Positions 14,601 through 22,589 of a stretch of 32,872 bases of DNA are shown here, piece after piece. The first letter of the stretch is position 1, and the number at the start of each line of letters is the position of its first letter. Below the pieces are notes generated by a model. The model was given only the letters and a program-made list of their open reading frames with translations. It was not told the origin of the DNA and searched no databases. Both the position numbers and the translations under genes were made by a program. This DNA is from Oscillospiraceae bacterium. GTDB lineage: Bacteria; Bacillota; Clostridia; UBA1381. The stretch spans positions 1 through 32,872 of the forward strand of contig JAFLUC010000025.1 in NCBI GenBank assembly GCA_022509005.1, written 5' to 3'.

Positions 14601-14636
14601 TTGTAATTGATACTATGTGTATGATATAATGTATCA
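14601..14636 (+). promoter_or_regulatory. Late promoter before terS
   Basis: TATAAT at 14625-14630 with extended TG (14622-14623), and a poor -35 (TTGTAA, 14601-14606, 18-bp spacer). A weak -35 suits a promoter that needs an activator. The -10 is bracketed by a 6-bp inverted repeat, TGATAC (14608-14613) and GTATCA (14631-14636), a candidate site for the ArpU-like protein. Confidence 0.65.
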
Positions 14637-14682
14637 TGTAAAAAACGGACAACAAGACATTTCTTGCCATATCTTTTACTCG

Positions 14683-14716
14683 AAAAAAGGCGCGTTCTTT
14701 ATCGGACGTGCTTTTT
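14683..14716 (+). terminator. Terminator-like hairpin in the late leader
   Basis: Stem GCGCGT/ACGTGC (14690-14695 and 14706-14711), extended by A/T pairs, followed by TTTTT (14712-14716). It lies between the late promoter and terS, so it either ends early readthrough, or acts as an attenuator that late transcription must pass. Confidence 0.55.
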
Positions 14717-14742
14717 GTATGCAATGAAAGTGAGGTGATTCT

Positions 14743-15192
14743 ATGACTGACAAGCAGAAGAAATTTGTAGATGAATATTTGATTGATTGTAACGCAACAA
14801 GAGCGTATAAAGCCGCTTATCCGAATGTGAAGCGTGATGAAGTTGCAAGGGCCAATGCTTCAAGATTGCTAACAAATGCTAACGTTAAAGCCTATATCGA
14901 CGAACAGCTTGAAAAAATGCATAACGAAAAGACAGCTGATGCAAAAGAAGTCATGGAATATCTTACTTCTGTGTTGCGCGGTCAGTCTGAGGCTGAAATT
15001 GTGGTTGTTGAGGGCGAAGGCGAAGGAACATCAAAAGCCCGGAAGATGAAAAAAGCACCGGATGAGCGCGAGCGATTGAAAGCCGCTGAATTACTCGGTA
15101 AGCGATTCGGACTATTCACTGAAAAATTTGATATGAATGTTTCTGCACCGGTACAGATTATAAACGATATACCGAGACCGACGAAGGAGTGA
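14743..15192 (+). CDS. terS: Terminase small subunit
   Basis: 149 residues with the classic N-terminal helix-turn-helix pattern of the Terminase_2 family (LTDKQ-type start, FVDEYLIDCNATRAYKAAYP, then ANASRLLTNANVKAYI). It recognises the packaging site and regulates TerL. The acidic mid-region (VVEGEGEGTS) and C-terminal oligomerisation part follow. GAGGTGATT lies before the ATG; the gene is 6 bp from terL. Confidence 0.93.
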   Translation: MTDKQKKFVDEYLIDCNATRAYKAAYPNVKRDEVARANASRLLTNANVKAYIDEQLEKMHNEKTADAKEVMEYLTSVLRGQSEAEIVVVEGEGEGTSKARKMKKAPDERERLKAAELLGKRFGLFTEKFDMNVSAPVQIINDIPRPTKE

Positions 15193-15198
15193 GGCGCT

Positions 15199-16458
15199 AT
15201 GTCCAGACTTAGCAATATCGTAGCTCCTTCTTTTTATGGGCTATATTATGATGTTACGGATGAAAAGTATACGCATTATTGGCTAAAAGGCGGGCGCGGC
15301 TCTACAAAATCATCATTTATAAGCGTGATGATAATTCTTGGCATGATGCAGAATGAGGGTACAAACGCAGTTGTTATACGAAAGGTTGCGAATGAGCTTA
15401 AAGACAGCGTATATGCACAGTTACAATGGGCAATTGACAAACTCGAAGTATCGGAAAAATGGACTGCCAAGCTATCGCCGCTTGAGCTTATTTACACAGA
15501 AACCGGGCAAAGGATTATATTTCGCGGCGCGGATAAGCCCAAGAAACTGAAATCGACGAAGGTTTCAAAGGGGTATATCCGATACGTCTGGTATGAGGAA
15601 TGTGACGAGTTCGGCGGCATGCAGGAAATAGAGACTATAAACCAGTCTCTCATGCGAGGTGGTCCGAAGTTTGATGTATTCTACAGCTATAATCCGCCCA
15701 AATCACAGCGGAATTGGGTCAATACCGAAGTTCTTACCCAAAGAGATGACAGGCTGGTTCACATGAGCACTTATCTTACAGTTCCAAAAGAATGGTTGGG
15801 CGAACAGTTCATGATAGAGGCGGAACATACTAAGAGGATGAAACCGGAGACCTACAAACACAATTATCTCGGCGAGGTTACAGGAACGGGCGGAGAGGTG
15901 TTCACAAACGTTGTCATCGAACGTATTAAAGATGAGGAAATATCAGAGTTTGATAAAATCAAGCGCGGTGTGGATTTCGGCTATGCTGCGGATCCGTTTG
16001 TTTATATTATCGGCCACTACGACAGTAAGCGCAAATGGCTGTATATTTTTGATGAGATATATAAACATGGGTTGTCAAATGAACGAGCCGCAGAAAAGAT
16101 TAAAGAAAAAGGAAACTACAAGCAGATTATTTACTGTGATTTAGCAGAACCTAAATCAATTAATGATCTCAAGAATCATGGACTTCCGGCGAAGGGGGCT
16201 AAAAAAGGGCCTGACAGCGTTGAATATGGAATTAAGTTCTTACAGTCGCTTGAGCGTATCATTATCGATAATGAAAGATGCCCGGAGACGGCGAAAGAGT
16301 TTCTGAATTACGAGCTTGAACCGGATGGCAACGATGGATTTAAAGACGGGTACCCGGATAAAAACAATCACGCAATTGATGCGGTGCGATATGGCATGAA
16401 CGATGAGATTATGCGAAAGAAAGCAAGGATAGTAAGTAAAAAGGAGTTTTACGGATGA
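15199..16458 (+). CDS. terL: Terminase large subunit (PBSX/Terminase_3 type)
   Basis: 419 residues. ATPase domain with KGGRGSTKSS (about residues 30-39) as Walker A and VWYEECDEF as Walker B region. Nuclease domain begins with RGVDFGYAADP, followed by YCDLAEPKSINDL and the ending NNHAIDAVRYGMND, which carry the metal-binding acids of the RNase H-like fold. It is the motor and nuclease that packages DNA into the head. Length and order are standard. Overlaps portal by 4 bp (ATGA). Confidence 0.96.
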   Translation: MSRLSNIVAPSFYGLYYDVTDEKYTHYWLKGGRGSTKSSFISVMIILGMMQNEGTNAVVIRKVANELKDSVYAQLQWAIDKLEVSEKWTAKLSPLELIYTETGQRIIFRGADKPKKLKSTKVSKGYIRYVWYEECDEFGGMQEIETINQSLMRGGPKFDVFYSYNPPKSQRNWVNTEVLTQRDDRLVHMSTYLTVPKEWLGEQFMIEAEHTKRMKPETYKHNYLGEVTGTGGEVFTNVVIERIKDEEISEFDKIKRGVDFGYAADPFVYIIGHYDSKRKWLYIFDEIYKHGLSNERAAEKIKEKGNYKQIIYCDLAEPKSINDLKNHGLPAKGAKKGPDSVEYGIKFLQSLERIIIDNERCPETAKEFLNYELEPDGNDGFKDGYPDKNNHAIDAVRYGMNDEIMRKKARIVSKKEFYG

Positions 16459-17816
16459 TTATTGACGAAAGGATCATAGCTAATGGCATAACGGTTGAAA
16501 TACTAGCGAAGCTGATACGCAAACATGAAATGAATGCGGGGAAATTTCGCAAATATTATGATTATTACATCGGCAAGCATGATATATTAAATCACACAAA
16601 AGATACGCGGGGAGCAGCAAACAACCGGGTTGTATGCAATCACGCTAAGTATATTGTTGATATTGCGAGGGCGTATCTTGTCGGCAATCCGGTTAAGTAC
16701 GAGGTTTCAAAAGGTTATGACATCGAGAAGATCAAGGATGCATACCTAGAGCAGAATATCGAACATATTGACGGAGAGTTGGTTAAAAATGTAGGTATTT
16801 ATGGCAGAGCATATGAATTAGTATATGCTACTCCCGCAAGCGAGCCAAGAAGTGCATTTATCGAGCCTACAAAGGCGTTTGTTGTGTATAATGATGACTG
16901 CACTCATTTCCCTTTATTTGGCGTGTATTATTACCGCACATTCAATCTTGACGGAGCCGTGTCGGGCTGTGTGTGCAATGTATATACCGAGAATGAAATC
17001 TTCACATACGAAAACGATACAGACGCATGGGAAGGTATGAGGCTTACATACCAGGCTGGACATTATTTTGGCGATGTTCCGCTTATTGAATACAGAAATA
17101 ATGAGGAACGGCAGGGCGATTGCGAGCAGCTTATTCCGCTTATTGATGCATATAACAAGCTCCAGAGCGAGAGAGTGAACGATAAAGAAGATTTTGTAAA
17201 CTCGTTTTTGTTTTTGAAAGATCTTCTGCTTGATTCTGAAGATGTAAGGAAACTTAAACGAGAGCGTATATTGATGGGCGATAAAGACTCAGACGCTAAA
17301 TATCTTAATAAGATTATGGCAGAGTCTGATATAAAAACGCTGCGTGATGATCTGAAATCGGATATACACCGCTTTTCTACGGTTCCCGACCTTACAGATG
17401 AAAAATTTGCAGGAATGCAGTCAGGAATTGCAATACGGTACAAGTTACTGGGTTTTGGGCAAACGACAAAGAATAAAGAGGAAATGACCTCGGCGGGGCT
17501 GAAAAAGAGATTTAAGCTGTACAACCATTATCTCAGTATTTTAGGTGGCATGAAAAATGTTCCTTTACATAGAGTTGATGTAATATTTACTTACAACCTG
17601 CCGGTGAATAATCTTGAAAATGCTCAGATGCTGAATTATCTCGGTGATGATGTATCCCTGGAAACAAAACTTTCACAGCTCGACTTTATATCCGATCCGA
17701 AGGAAGAGGCTGCGCTTGTGAGAGCTGAGAGAGCGGCAGAATATGAGGAGAGAATAAAGAGAGTGGAAGGAATAGCAGGAGGCGGCGGTTATGGCAGGGA
17801 TTTCAATAAGTATTAA
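16455..17816 (+). CDS. Portal protein (SPP1 gp6-like)
   Basis: 453 residues. Recognised by the N-terminal KFRKYYDYYIGKHDIL and the NNRVVCNHAKYIVDIARAYL stretch, typical of Phage_portal SPP1-type proteins, and by its place between TerL and MuF. Forms the dodecameric ring through which DNA enters and leaves. The 3' end overlaps the next gene by 26 bp. Confidence 0.93.
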   Translation: MIIDERIIANGITVEILAKLIRKHEMNAGKFRKYYDYYIGKHDILNHTKDTRGAANNRVVCNHAKYIVDIARAYLVGNPVKYEVSKGYDIEKIKDAYLEQNIEHIDGELVKNVGIYGRAYELVYATPASEPRSAFIEPTKAFVVYNDDCTHFPLFGVYYYRTFNLDGAVSGCVCNVYTENEIFTYENDTDAWEGMRLTYQAGHYFGDVPLIEYRNNEERQGDCEQLIPLIDAYNKLQSERVNDKEDFVNSFLFLKDLLLDSEDVRKLKRERILMGDKDSDAKYLNKIMAESDIKTLRDDLKSDIHRFSTVPDLTDEKFAGMQSGIAIRYKLLGFGQTTKNKEEMTSAGLKKRFKLYNHYLSILGGMKNVPLHRVDVIFTYNLPVNNLENAQMLNYLGDDVSLETKLSQLDFISDPKEEAALVRAERAAEYEERIKRVEGIAGGGGYGRDFNKY

Positions 17817-18132
17817 CGGACTTGATGATGCGTTGGGGCTAATGGATGAAGTTATCGCAGACGTACAGTCGAAACTTCCGCAGGCTATAGCTGAGGCGGG
17901 CAAGACTGTAGAGGGGGCGGCTAAGGACCTTTGCCCTGTCAGGTCGGGCACTTTGCACGATTCAATCAATTCAGAAGCATCAGGAAACACTGCGGTTATA
18001 GGAACAAACGTCGAATATGCAGGGTACGTTGAATTTGGCACCTGTAAAATGGCAGCAAAGCCGTATTTGATACGGGCGCTTGTGGATAACGAGGATGCTA
18101 TTATCGAAAAAATCAAGGCGGCGGTGCTCTGA
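17791..18132 (+). CDS. HK97 gp10-like head-tail joining protein
   Basis: 113 residues with the family marks CPVRSGTLHDSI and YAGYVEFGTCKMAAKPYL. HK97 gp10-like proteins usually help join head and tail and lie after the capsid and connector genes. Here the gene lies between portal and MuF and overlaps the portal 3' end by 26 bp. GGAGGCGG precedes the ATG. The unusual place suggests gene shuffling, or a role in the head interior. Confidence 0.85.
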   Translation: MAGISISINGLDDALGLMDEVIADVQSKLPQAIAEAGKTVEGAAKDLCPVRSGTLHDSINSEASGNTAVIGTNVEYAGYVEFGTCKMAAKPYLIRALVDNEDAIIEKIKAAVL

Positions 18133-19733
18133 TGAAACACAACGATTATTGGGCTGAAGTAGCGTTAGAGCGCGAGCAGGAGGCGCATACAGCGGCGGAA
18201 GAGCAGCTTAAGAATATGTTAGCCATGTACGATGAAGCTCTTGATGATATAAAGGGTGAGATCGGCAGGGTTAAATATAATTATGCAAAGCGATTTGGAT
18301 ATATGGATGATGAAGACGCCGGAATGACAAAGGCTGAAACGCATCTTGCAAGAGAGATTCGGAATTATAATAACGAAAAGCTTACGCAACAGCTTCTTGA
18401 AGCAGGATCAGCCGAGGAGCGCAAGGCCATTCTTGATTTCATACATCGTGATGGGCTTTCTACACGCGCTTATGCATCTCGTATTGAGAGATATAAAGCG
18501 GTTCAGGCGGCCATAGAGCTCAGAATGCTTGTGCTTGAGTATTCGGTGCGAAAAGCCGGTGAAGTCATATGGAAGAACACATACAAGGATAATTATTATC
18601 GGGTATTGGATGATACGGCAAAGGGAATGAATGCCGGAATATCATTCAGCCTTATAGATGATAAGGCTGTTGAGGCGGTTATGTCTAAGCCCTGGCATGG
18701 AAAACGGTTCTCTCAGCGGATATGGGATAACACATCACGATTAGCAAACGAAGCTCAGGAGATTGTAGGCAGATACCTTGTATCGGGTCGGTCTCTTGAT
18801 AAAGCGGTAAAGGAGCTTGCTAATTCGTTTGAGGTCGAGAAATTCCATGCGACAACGCTTATACATACTGAAACAGCTCATGCCCGGGCATTGTCGGACG
18901 CGCAGGCTTATAGGGATATCGGGATTGAGGATTATCGATATTTGGCCACGCTTGACGAAGTAACGTGCGATATATGCGGAGGTCTCGACGGGAAATGTTT
19001 TAAGGTGTCCGATATCAAAGAGGGTGAGAATTTCCCGGTAATGCATCCCAGGTGCCGCTGCACGAGCTGCGTTGCAGAAACCTTTGGAAGCGGCAGACGG
19101 GCAAGAAATCCGCTTACAGGCAGAAATAAGGTTATTGATGATATGTCGTATGATGAATGGCAGCAGAACATGAGTCCGGAAGAGAAACAGGCATTTGCGG
19201 CGGCACAACGCAGTTATAGAAATAAGGCGGCTGATAAGCGACAGCATGAACAATACCGCAAAATTCTCGGCAAAGACGTTCCAAGAAGCCTTGACAAGTT
19301 CCAGGAGTTGAAGTATAATAACACTAATGCAGAAATGTGGCGGTTTGTGAAACTTGATTACAAAAGGCAGAATGCGTTAGTAGAACATCCGGAGTTATCC
19401 TTGCCAAACGCAAAAACGGCAACGGCAGATGATAGAAAGTTCACGCACTATCTTTTTAGTGAAACCAATAAAAAGGGGCAGGCGAAAGGAAGAGCTTTTA
19501 CAAGCAGACTGGGATATGATATTAACAACTATCCAGAGCTAAAGCAAGAGATTTTGACAAGAGCTGCAAAGTATCCGGCCAAATTAAAAGGCAATAACGA
19601 GCACGGAGACTTGTACGAACAGAAGATTGTTTTGTATGGAAACAAAGGAAAACCTGCTAATGTAATATTAGGTTGGATAAATAGTGATACAAGCACAAGA
19701 ATGACAAGTGCGTACATAAAAGAGGTGAAATAG
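18132..19733 (+). CDS. MuF-type minor head protein with C-terminal toxin-like domain
   Basis: 533 residues. The N-terminal 200 residues are helical. The SPP1 gp7/MuF domain spans about 225-315, with THxETAHARAL, the Cys pair DEVTCDICGG and MHPRCRCTSC. Ordinary minor head proteins end soon after; this one has a linker (about 320-400) and an additional domain (about 400-533) with KFTHYLF, GRAFTSRLGYD, ILTRAAKYPAK, VILGWI and TRMTSAYIKEV. That order resembles DUF6883, a small toxin-type domain thought to share the BECR ribonuclease fold. MuF proteins can be packed into the head and delivered with the DNA. A small DUF4926-like gene follows at once. Toxin activity is inference. Confidence 0.85.
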   Translation: MKHNDYWAEVALEREQEAHTAAEEQLKNMLAMYDEALDDIKGEIGRVKYNYAKRFGYMDDEDAGMTKAETHLAREIRNYNNEKLTQQLLEAGSAEERKAILDFIHRDGLSTRAYASRIERYKAVQAAIELRMLVLEYSVRKAGEVIWKNTYKDNYYRVLDDTAKGMNAGISFSLIDDKAVEAVMSKPWHGKRFSQRIWDNTSRLANEAQEIVGRYLVSGRSLDKAVKELANSFEVEKFHATTLIHTETAHARALSDAQAYRDIGIEDYRYLATLDEVTCDICGGLDGKCFKVSDIKEGENFPVMHPRCRCTSCVAETFGSGRRARNPLTGRNKVIDDMSYDEWQQNMSPEEKQAFAAAQRSYRNKAADKRQHEQYRKILGKDVPRSLDKFQELKYNNTNAEMWRFVKLDYKRQNALVEHPELSLPNAKTATADDRKFTHYLFSETNKKGQAKGRAFTSRLGYDINNYPELKQEILTRAAKYPAKLKGNNEHGDLYEQKIVLYGNKGKPANVILGWINSDTSTRMTSAYIKEVK

Positions 19734-19734
19734 C

Positions 19735-19899
19735 ATGAAAATAAAGCAATTTGATACGGTTTTGCTGAAAGACGGACGCGAGGCCGCTATTGTTGAAGTT
19801 CTTGATGATAAATGTTTTATCGCTGATGTAGGAGATTCTCCGGAAGACTGGGATACAATCAGTATAACGATTGATAACATTGAAAAAGTTATAGATTAA
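19735..19899 (+). CDS. 54-residue DUF4926-like protein, candidate immunity protein
   Basis: ATG at 19735, one base after the MuF stop, with GAGGTG inside the end of the MuF gene as ribosome binding site. The product begins MKIKQFDTVLLKDGREAAIV and has the alternating beta pattern with acidic tail typical of DUF4926, a family often next to DUF6883-containing proteins and proposed as immunity. A strong terminator follows within one base of the stop. The coupling to the toxin-like gene and the termination right afterwards suggest a two-gene cassette. Protection is not shown. Confidence 0.8.
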   Translation: MKIKQFDTVLLKDGREAAIVEVLDDKCFIADVGDSPEDWDTISITIDNIEKVID

Positions 19900-19940
19900 G
19901 CACGTTTTTAGCGTATATGATAACGCAAACGTGCTTTTTT
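19900..19940 (+). terminator. Strong intrinsic terminator after the MuF/immunity pair
   Basis: Stem GCACGTTT (19900-19907) pairs with AAACGTGC (19927-19934), with an inner GCGT/ACGC stem, followed by TTTTTT (19935-19940). It interrupts what would otherwise be one continuous head operon. Confidence 0.85.
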
Positions 19941-19951
19941 GATACAAAAAT

Positions 19952-19975
19952 AAAATCGAAAACGTTTTCGGTTTT
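19952..19975. promoter_or_regulatory. 24-bp palindrome, copy C
   Basis: AAAATCGAAAACGTTTTCG followed by GTTTT, 11 of 12 pairs. It is followed by TATAAT (19977-19982) with no -35 in the usual place; the palindrome occupies that place. It may mark a regulated promoter for the scaffold and capsid genes beyond the terminator at 19900-19940. Confidence 0.65.
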
Positions 19976-20042
19976 ATATAATATTGCCCTGAGCATGGCA
20001 TGAAAAGGCTTTATTTTTATACGCGGAAGGAGGTGTGTAGGA

Positions 20043-20594
20043 ATGGATGAGAAGGATATCAAGACAGAGCCAGAGGGCATGACAGGCGACCCGAAACCTG
20101 ATAGTGGCAAGGCTGATGGTAAGCCGGAGAATGAGGGATTTACGCAGGCGGATATTGACGCCGCTGTAAAAGCTGCTCTCGCGGAAAATAACAAGGATAT
20201 TGAAGCGCGTATCAAGAGCGCGCGCGAGGAAGCCGAAAAGCTTGCGACAATGAATGCGGAGGAGCGCCAGAAGGAAGAGCAGCGTATCGAGCGTGAGAAT
20301 TTCGCAAAGGAGAAGGCGGCGCTTGAAGCTGAAAAGCTCAAAATGTTTGCTGAACGTAAGCTTACGGTGGCGGGATTGCCGACTGCTCTTGCTTCGACTG
20401 TCGCTGTAGGTGATGAAAAAACAACACAGGCGAATATTGACGCTCTTGCAGAAACCTTTAACGGTGCTGTTGCAAACGGTGTTAAGGCGAAGCTTGCCGG
20501 AAAAACACCGCATGGCGGCGGAGCAGGCGGGACAGCGTCCGATAAGGACAAAATGAAAGCGGACATCGAGAAAGCGATGAGACGCGGATTTTAA
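20043..20594 (+). CDS. Scaffold protein (DUF4355 type)
   Basis: 183 residues, acidic N-terminus, then a long charged coiled coil (about residues 45-115, with ARIKSAREEAEKLATMNAEE) and a Gly-rich loop before a basic C-terminus (KAMRRGF). This is the typical DUF4355 scaffold that precedes the capsid gene in Firmicutes siphophages. It would guide capsid assembly and then leave or be degraded. AAGGAGGTG precedes the ATG. Confidence 0.9.
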   Translation: MDEKDIKTEPEGMTGDPKPDSGKADGKPENEGFTQADIDAAVKAALAENNKDIEARIKSAREEAEKLATMNAEERQKEEQRIERENFAKEKAALEAEKLKMFAERKLTVAGLPTALASTVAVGDEKTTQANIDALAETFNGAVANGVKAKLAGKTPHGGGAGGTASDKDKMKADIEKAMRRGF

Positions 20595-20617
20595 GACAGA
20601 AAGGAGAATTATTAACT

Positions 20618-21556
20618 ATGGCAGTTAATACACTTGAATTCATCGCTCTTGCGATGACGGCTCTTGATAAGCAGATTGTAGCGGAGTCAACCACAGGCTG
20701 GATGGAACCCAACGCAGACCAGGTTATCTATCACGGCGGTAGGGAGGTCAAAATCCCTATAATTGATATGGATGGTCTTGCGGACTACACCAGAGAAGAG
20801 GGATTCACAAAAGGCGGAGTGGTTCTCAAATATCAGACAAAGGAAATGGGGCAGGACAGAGGCAGAACCTTTACACTTGATTCTATGGATGTGGATGAAG
20901 CAAACTTTGTCGCAAACGCTTCGGCAGTCATGTCCGAATTCCAGCGTAAGCACGTTATCCCGGAGATTGACGCATACCGCTACTCTAAAATTTTTGAACT
21001 TGCAAACGCCAAAAATCGTGTAAATGCCGGTAATGCACATACGGCAAAAACAATATTCTCGGCACTTAAAGAGGACATTGCTTCAATACAGGATACAGCA
21101 GGAGATATTCCGCTTATAGTATCGTTACCGTGGACTGTAATGACGATGCTTGAAAATAACGAGATGATCGCAAAACAGCTTTCCGTTACCGATTTTACCC
21201 AGGGCGAAATAAATATGCGGTTGCGTAAGATTGACAATGCTATTTTACGTCCGGTTCCTTCATTGAGAATGAAAACGGCTTACATCTTCTATAAGGGTGC
21301 TGAAGATACGTCTGGCAGCCCTGACGCAGTTGATCGTAAGAAAGGTGGCTTTGAGGCTAAGTCTGACGCAAAGCAGATAAACTGGATTATTACACCGACC
21401 AATGTGCCGATTGCTATTTCAAAGACGGATAAACTCAGAGTATTTGACCCGAATACAAATCAGTCACACGACGGCTGGAAGATTGACTACAGAAAATATC
21501 ACGATCTGTGGATAAAAGATAATCAGCTTTCGGCTGTTATTGTAAACACACAGTAA
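20618..21556 (+). CDS. Major capsid protein
   Basis: 312 residues. Called by its place directly after the scaffold gene and by its resemblance to capsid proteins paired with DUF4355 scaffolds in Clostridia phages (HK97-like fold expected), including the segment REVKIPIIDMDGLADYTREE and the later PEIDAYRYSKIFELA. An AAAGGAG site precedes the ATG. The stop overlaps the connector start (TAATG). Confidence 0.9.
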   Translation: MAVNTLEFIALAMTALDKQIVAESTTGWMEPNADQVIYHGGREVKIPIIDMDGLADYTREEGFTKGGVVLKYQTKEMGQDRGRTFTLDSMDVDEANFVANASAVMSEFQRKHVIPEIDAYRYSKIFELANAKNRVNAGNAHTAKTIFSALKEDIASIQDTAGDIPLIVSLPWTVMTMLENNEMIAKQLSVTDFTQGEINMRLRKIDNAILRPVPSLRMKTAYIFYKGAEDTSGSPDAVDRKKGGFEAKSDAKQINWIITPTNVPIAISKTDKLRVFDPNTNQSHDGWKIDYRKYHDLWIKDNQLSAVIVNTQ

Positions 21557-21912
21557 TGGCAGCGATTGATAAGGTTAAGGTGCTTTTGGGGATCACCGAC
21601 AGCAGCCCGGATGAGCTTCTGGAGCTGATCATAGCCGAAACCGAGGAATACATAAAGGACTATTGTCATGTAAAGAGTGTTCCGGCAAAGCTTGAGGGAA
21701 TCGTACCTTTTATGGCAACAGATTTATATCGTGCAAAAGGATACGGTTCCTCCGAACTTCCTTCGGATGTGAAGAGCATATCGGAAGGCGCACGTTCAGT
21801 GTCTTACGAGGTAAAGCGTCCGGCAGACGTGTTTTCATCATACAATGCACGGCTAAAAAAGCATCGCAAAGGAAGAATGCCGAGCGATATAAGCAGTGTG
21901 ACGGAGGATTGA
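21556..21912 (+). CDS. Head-tail connector (gp6/gp15-like)
   Basis: 118 residues. KVKVLLGITDSSPDELLELI and the following ETEEYIKDYCH segment are the family's usual helical start. The product forms the ring under the portal. Begins within the capsid stop codon and is 1 bp from the next gene, so tightly coupled. Confidence 0.88.
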   Translation: MAAIDKVKVLLGITDSSPDELLELIIAETEEYIKDYCHVKSVPAKLEGIVPFMATDLYRAKGYGSSELPSDVKSISEGARSVSYEVKRPADVFSSYNARLKKHRKGRMPSDISSVTED

Positions 21913-21913
21913 T

Positions 21914-22243
21914 ATGAATAATCCATTTAAAAGGTTTTATAAAACTCCTGTAAACATTGTCAAAATCGAGGAAAATGGCTCATACAAGAAAACATATACC
22001 GAAACCGCTCTTGCATCTATAAAAGCCGATTTGCAGCCATATAGCGGCGGATTAGCAGAAAAAGAATATGGATTTAAAGAGGAATGCAAGCTGCGAATGT
22101 TTGCAAGCAATGATGAATCCATAAAGATCGGTAACTGCGTAAGACATGATGGAAAGCTGTACAGGATTGTATATGTACCGTGGAGCAACGGACTGCTTGG
22201 TACAGAGGCTTTGTTAAAGGAGATTGATGATTATGTGGATTGA
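21914..22243 (+). CDS. Head closure (stopper) protein
   Basis: 109 residues, mostly beta (for example YKKTYTETALASIKADLQPY and GKLYRIVYVPWSNG), consistent with SPP1 gp16-like head closure proteins, which plug the portal channel. Called mostly from position and fold pattern. Overlaps the next gene. Confidence 0.75.
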   Translation: MNNPFKRFYKTPVNIVKIEENGSYKKTYTETALASIKADLQPYSGGLAEKEYGFKEECKLRMFASNDESIKIGNCVRHDGKLYRIVYVPWSNGLLGTEALLKEIDDYVD

Positions 22244-22574
22244 TATTAACGAAGAAGCAGACAGGATCCTTATAGCTTTACCATATCCGGTCTTTTTTCG
22301 CAGACCGGATACATGGGACGAGCTTCCGACAATCAGCTACTATGATATGAATACATCCGGCAGTTTTTCTACTGATAATACAGAGGATATTTATAAAGGG
22401 CTGCTTGTGGTGGATGTATGGAGTAAGACACCTTCGAAGGGCGCAAGCGTTGCGCAAGAGATAAAAGAAGTAATGAACACTGCCGGATGGTGGTGCGAAT
22501 TAAACAGATTCGTCGATAAGACGGACGGGGTATGTCACCGAACTATGCGGTTCGGGAAAGAATTTTTAAACTGA
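22227..22574 (+). CDS. Tail completion/terminator protein
   Basis: 115 residues from the ATG at 22227, or 113 from ATG 22233; AAGGAG at 22217-22222 fits either less than ideally, so the start is open. Alpha/beta pattern with LLVVDVWSKTPSKGASVAQE is typical of SPP1 gp17-like tail terminators. Directly before the major tail protein, as expected for the last head-tail joining gene. Confidence 0.78.
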   Translation: MIMWIDINEEADRILIALPYPVFFRRPDTWDELPTISYYDMNTSGSFSTDNTEDIYKGLLVVDVWSKTPSKGASVAQEIKEVMNTAGWWCELNRFVDKTDGVCHRTMRFGKEFLN

Positions 22575-22589
22575 AAGGATTGATTTATT

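Noticed and set aside
5621-14636. Shared words ATACTATG and ATGATATA between the inverted repeat at 5619-5671 and the late promoter
   Set aside because: The words are short and AT-rich and their order and spacing differ, so a common regulator cannot be supported.
19889-20566. 225-residue minus-strand reading frame over the scaffold gene
   Set aside because: Composition is Ser/Ala-rich, as expected from the reverse of a Lys/Glu/Ala coding strand. No ribosome binding site, and it runs through the terminator and palindrome C.
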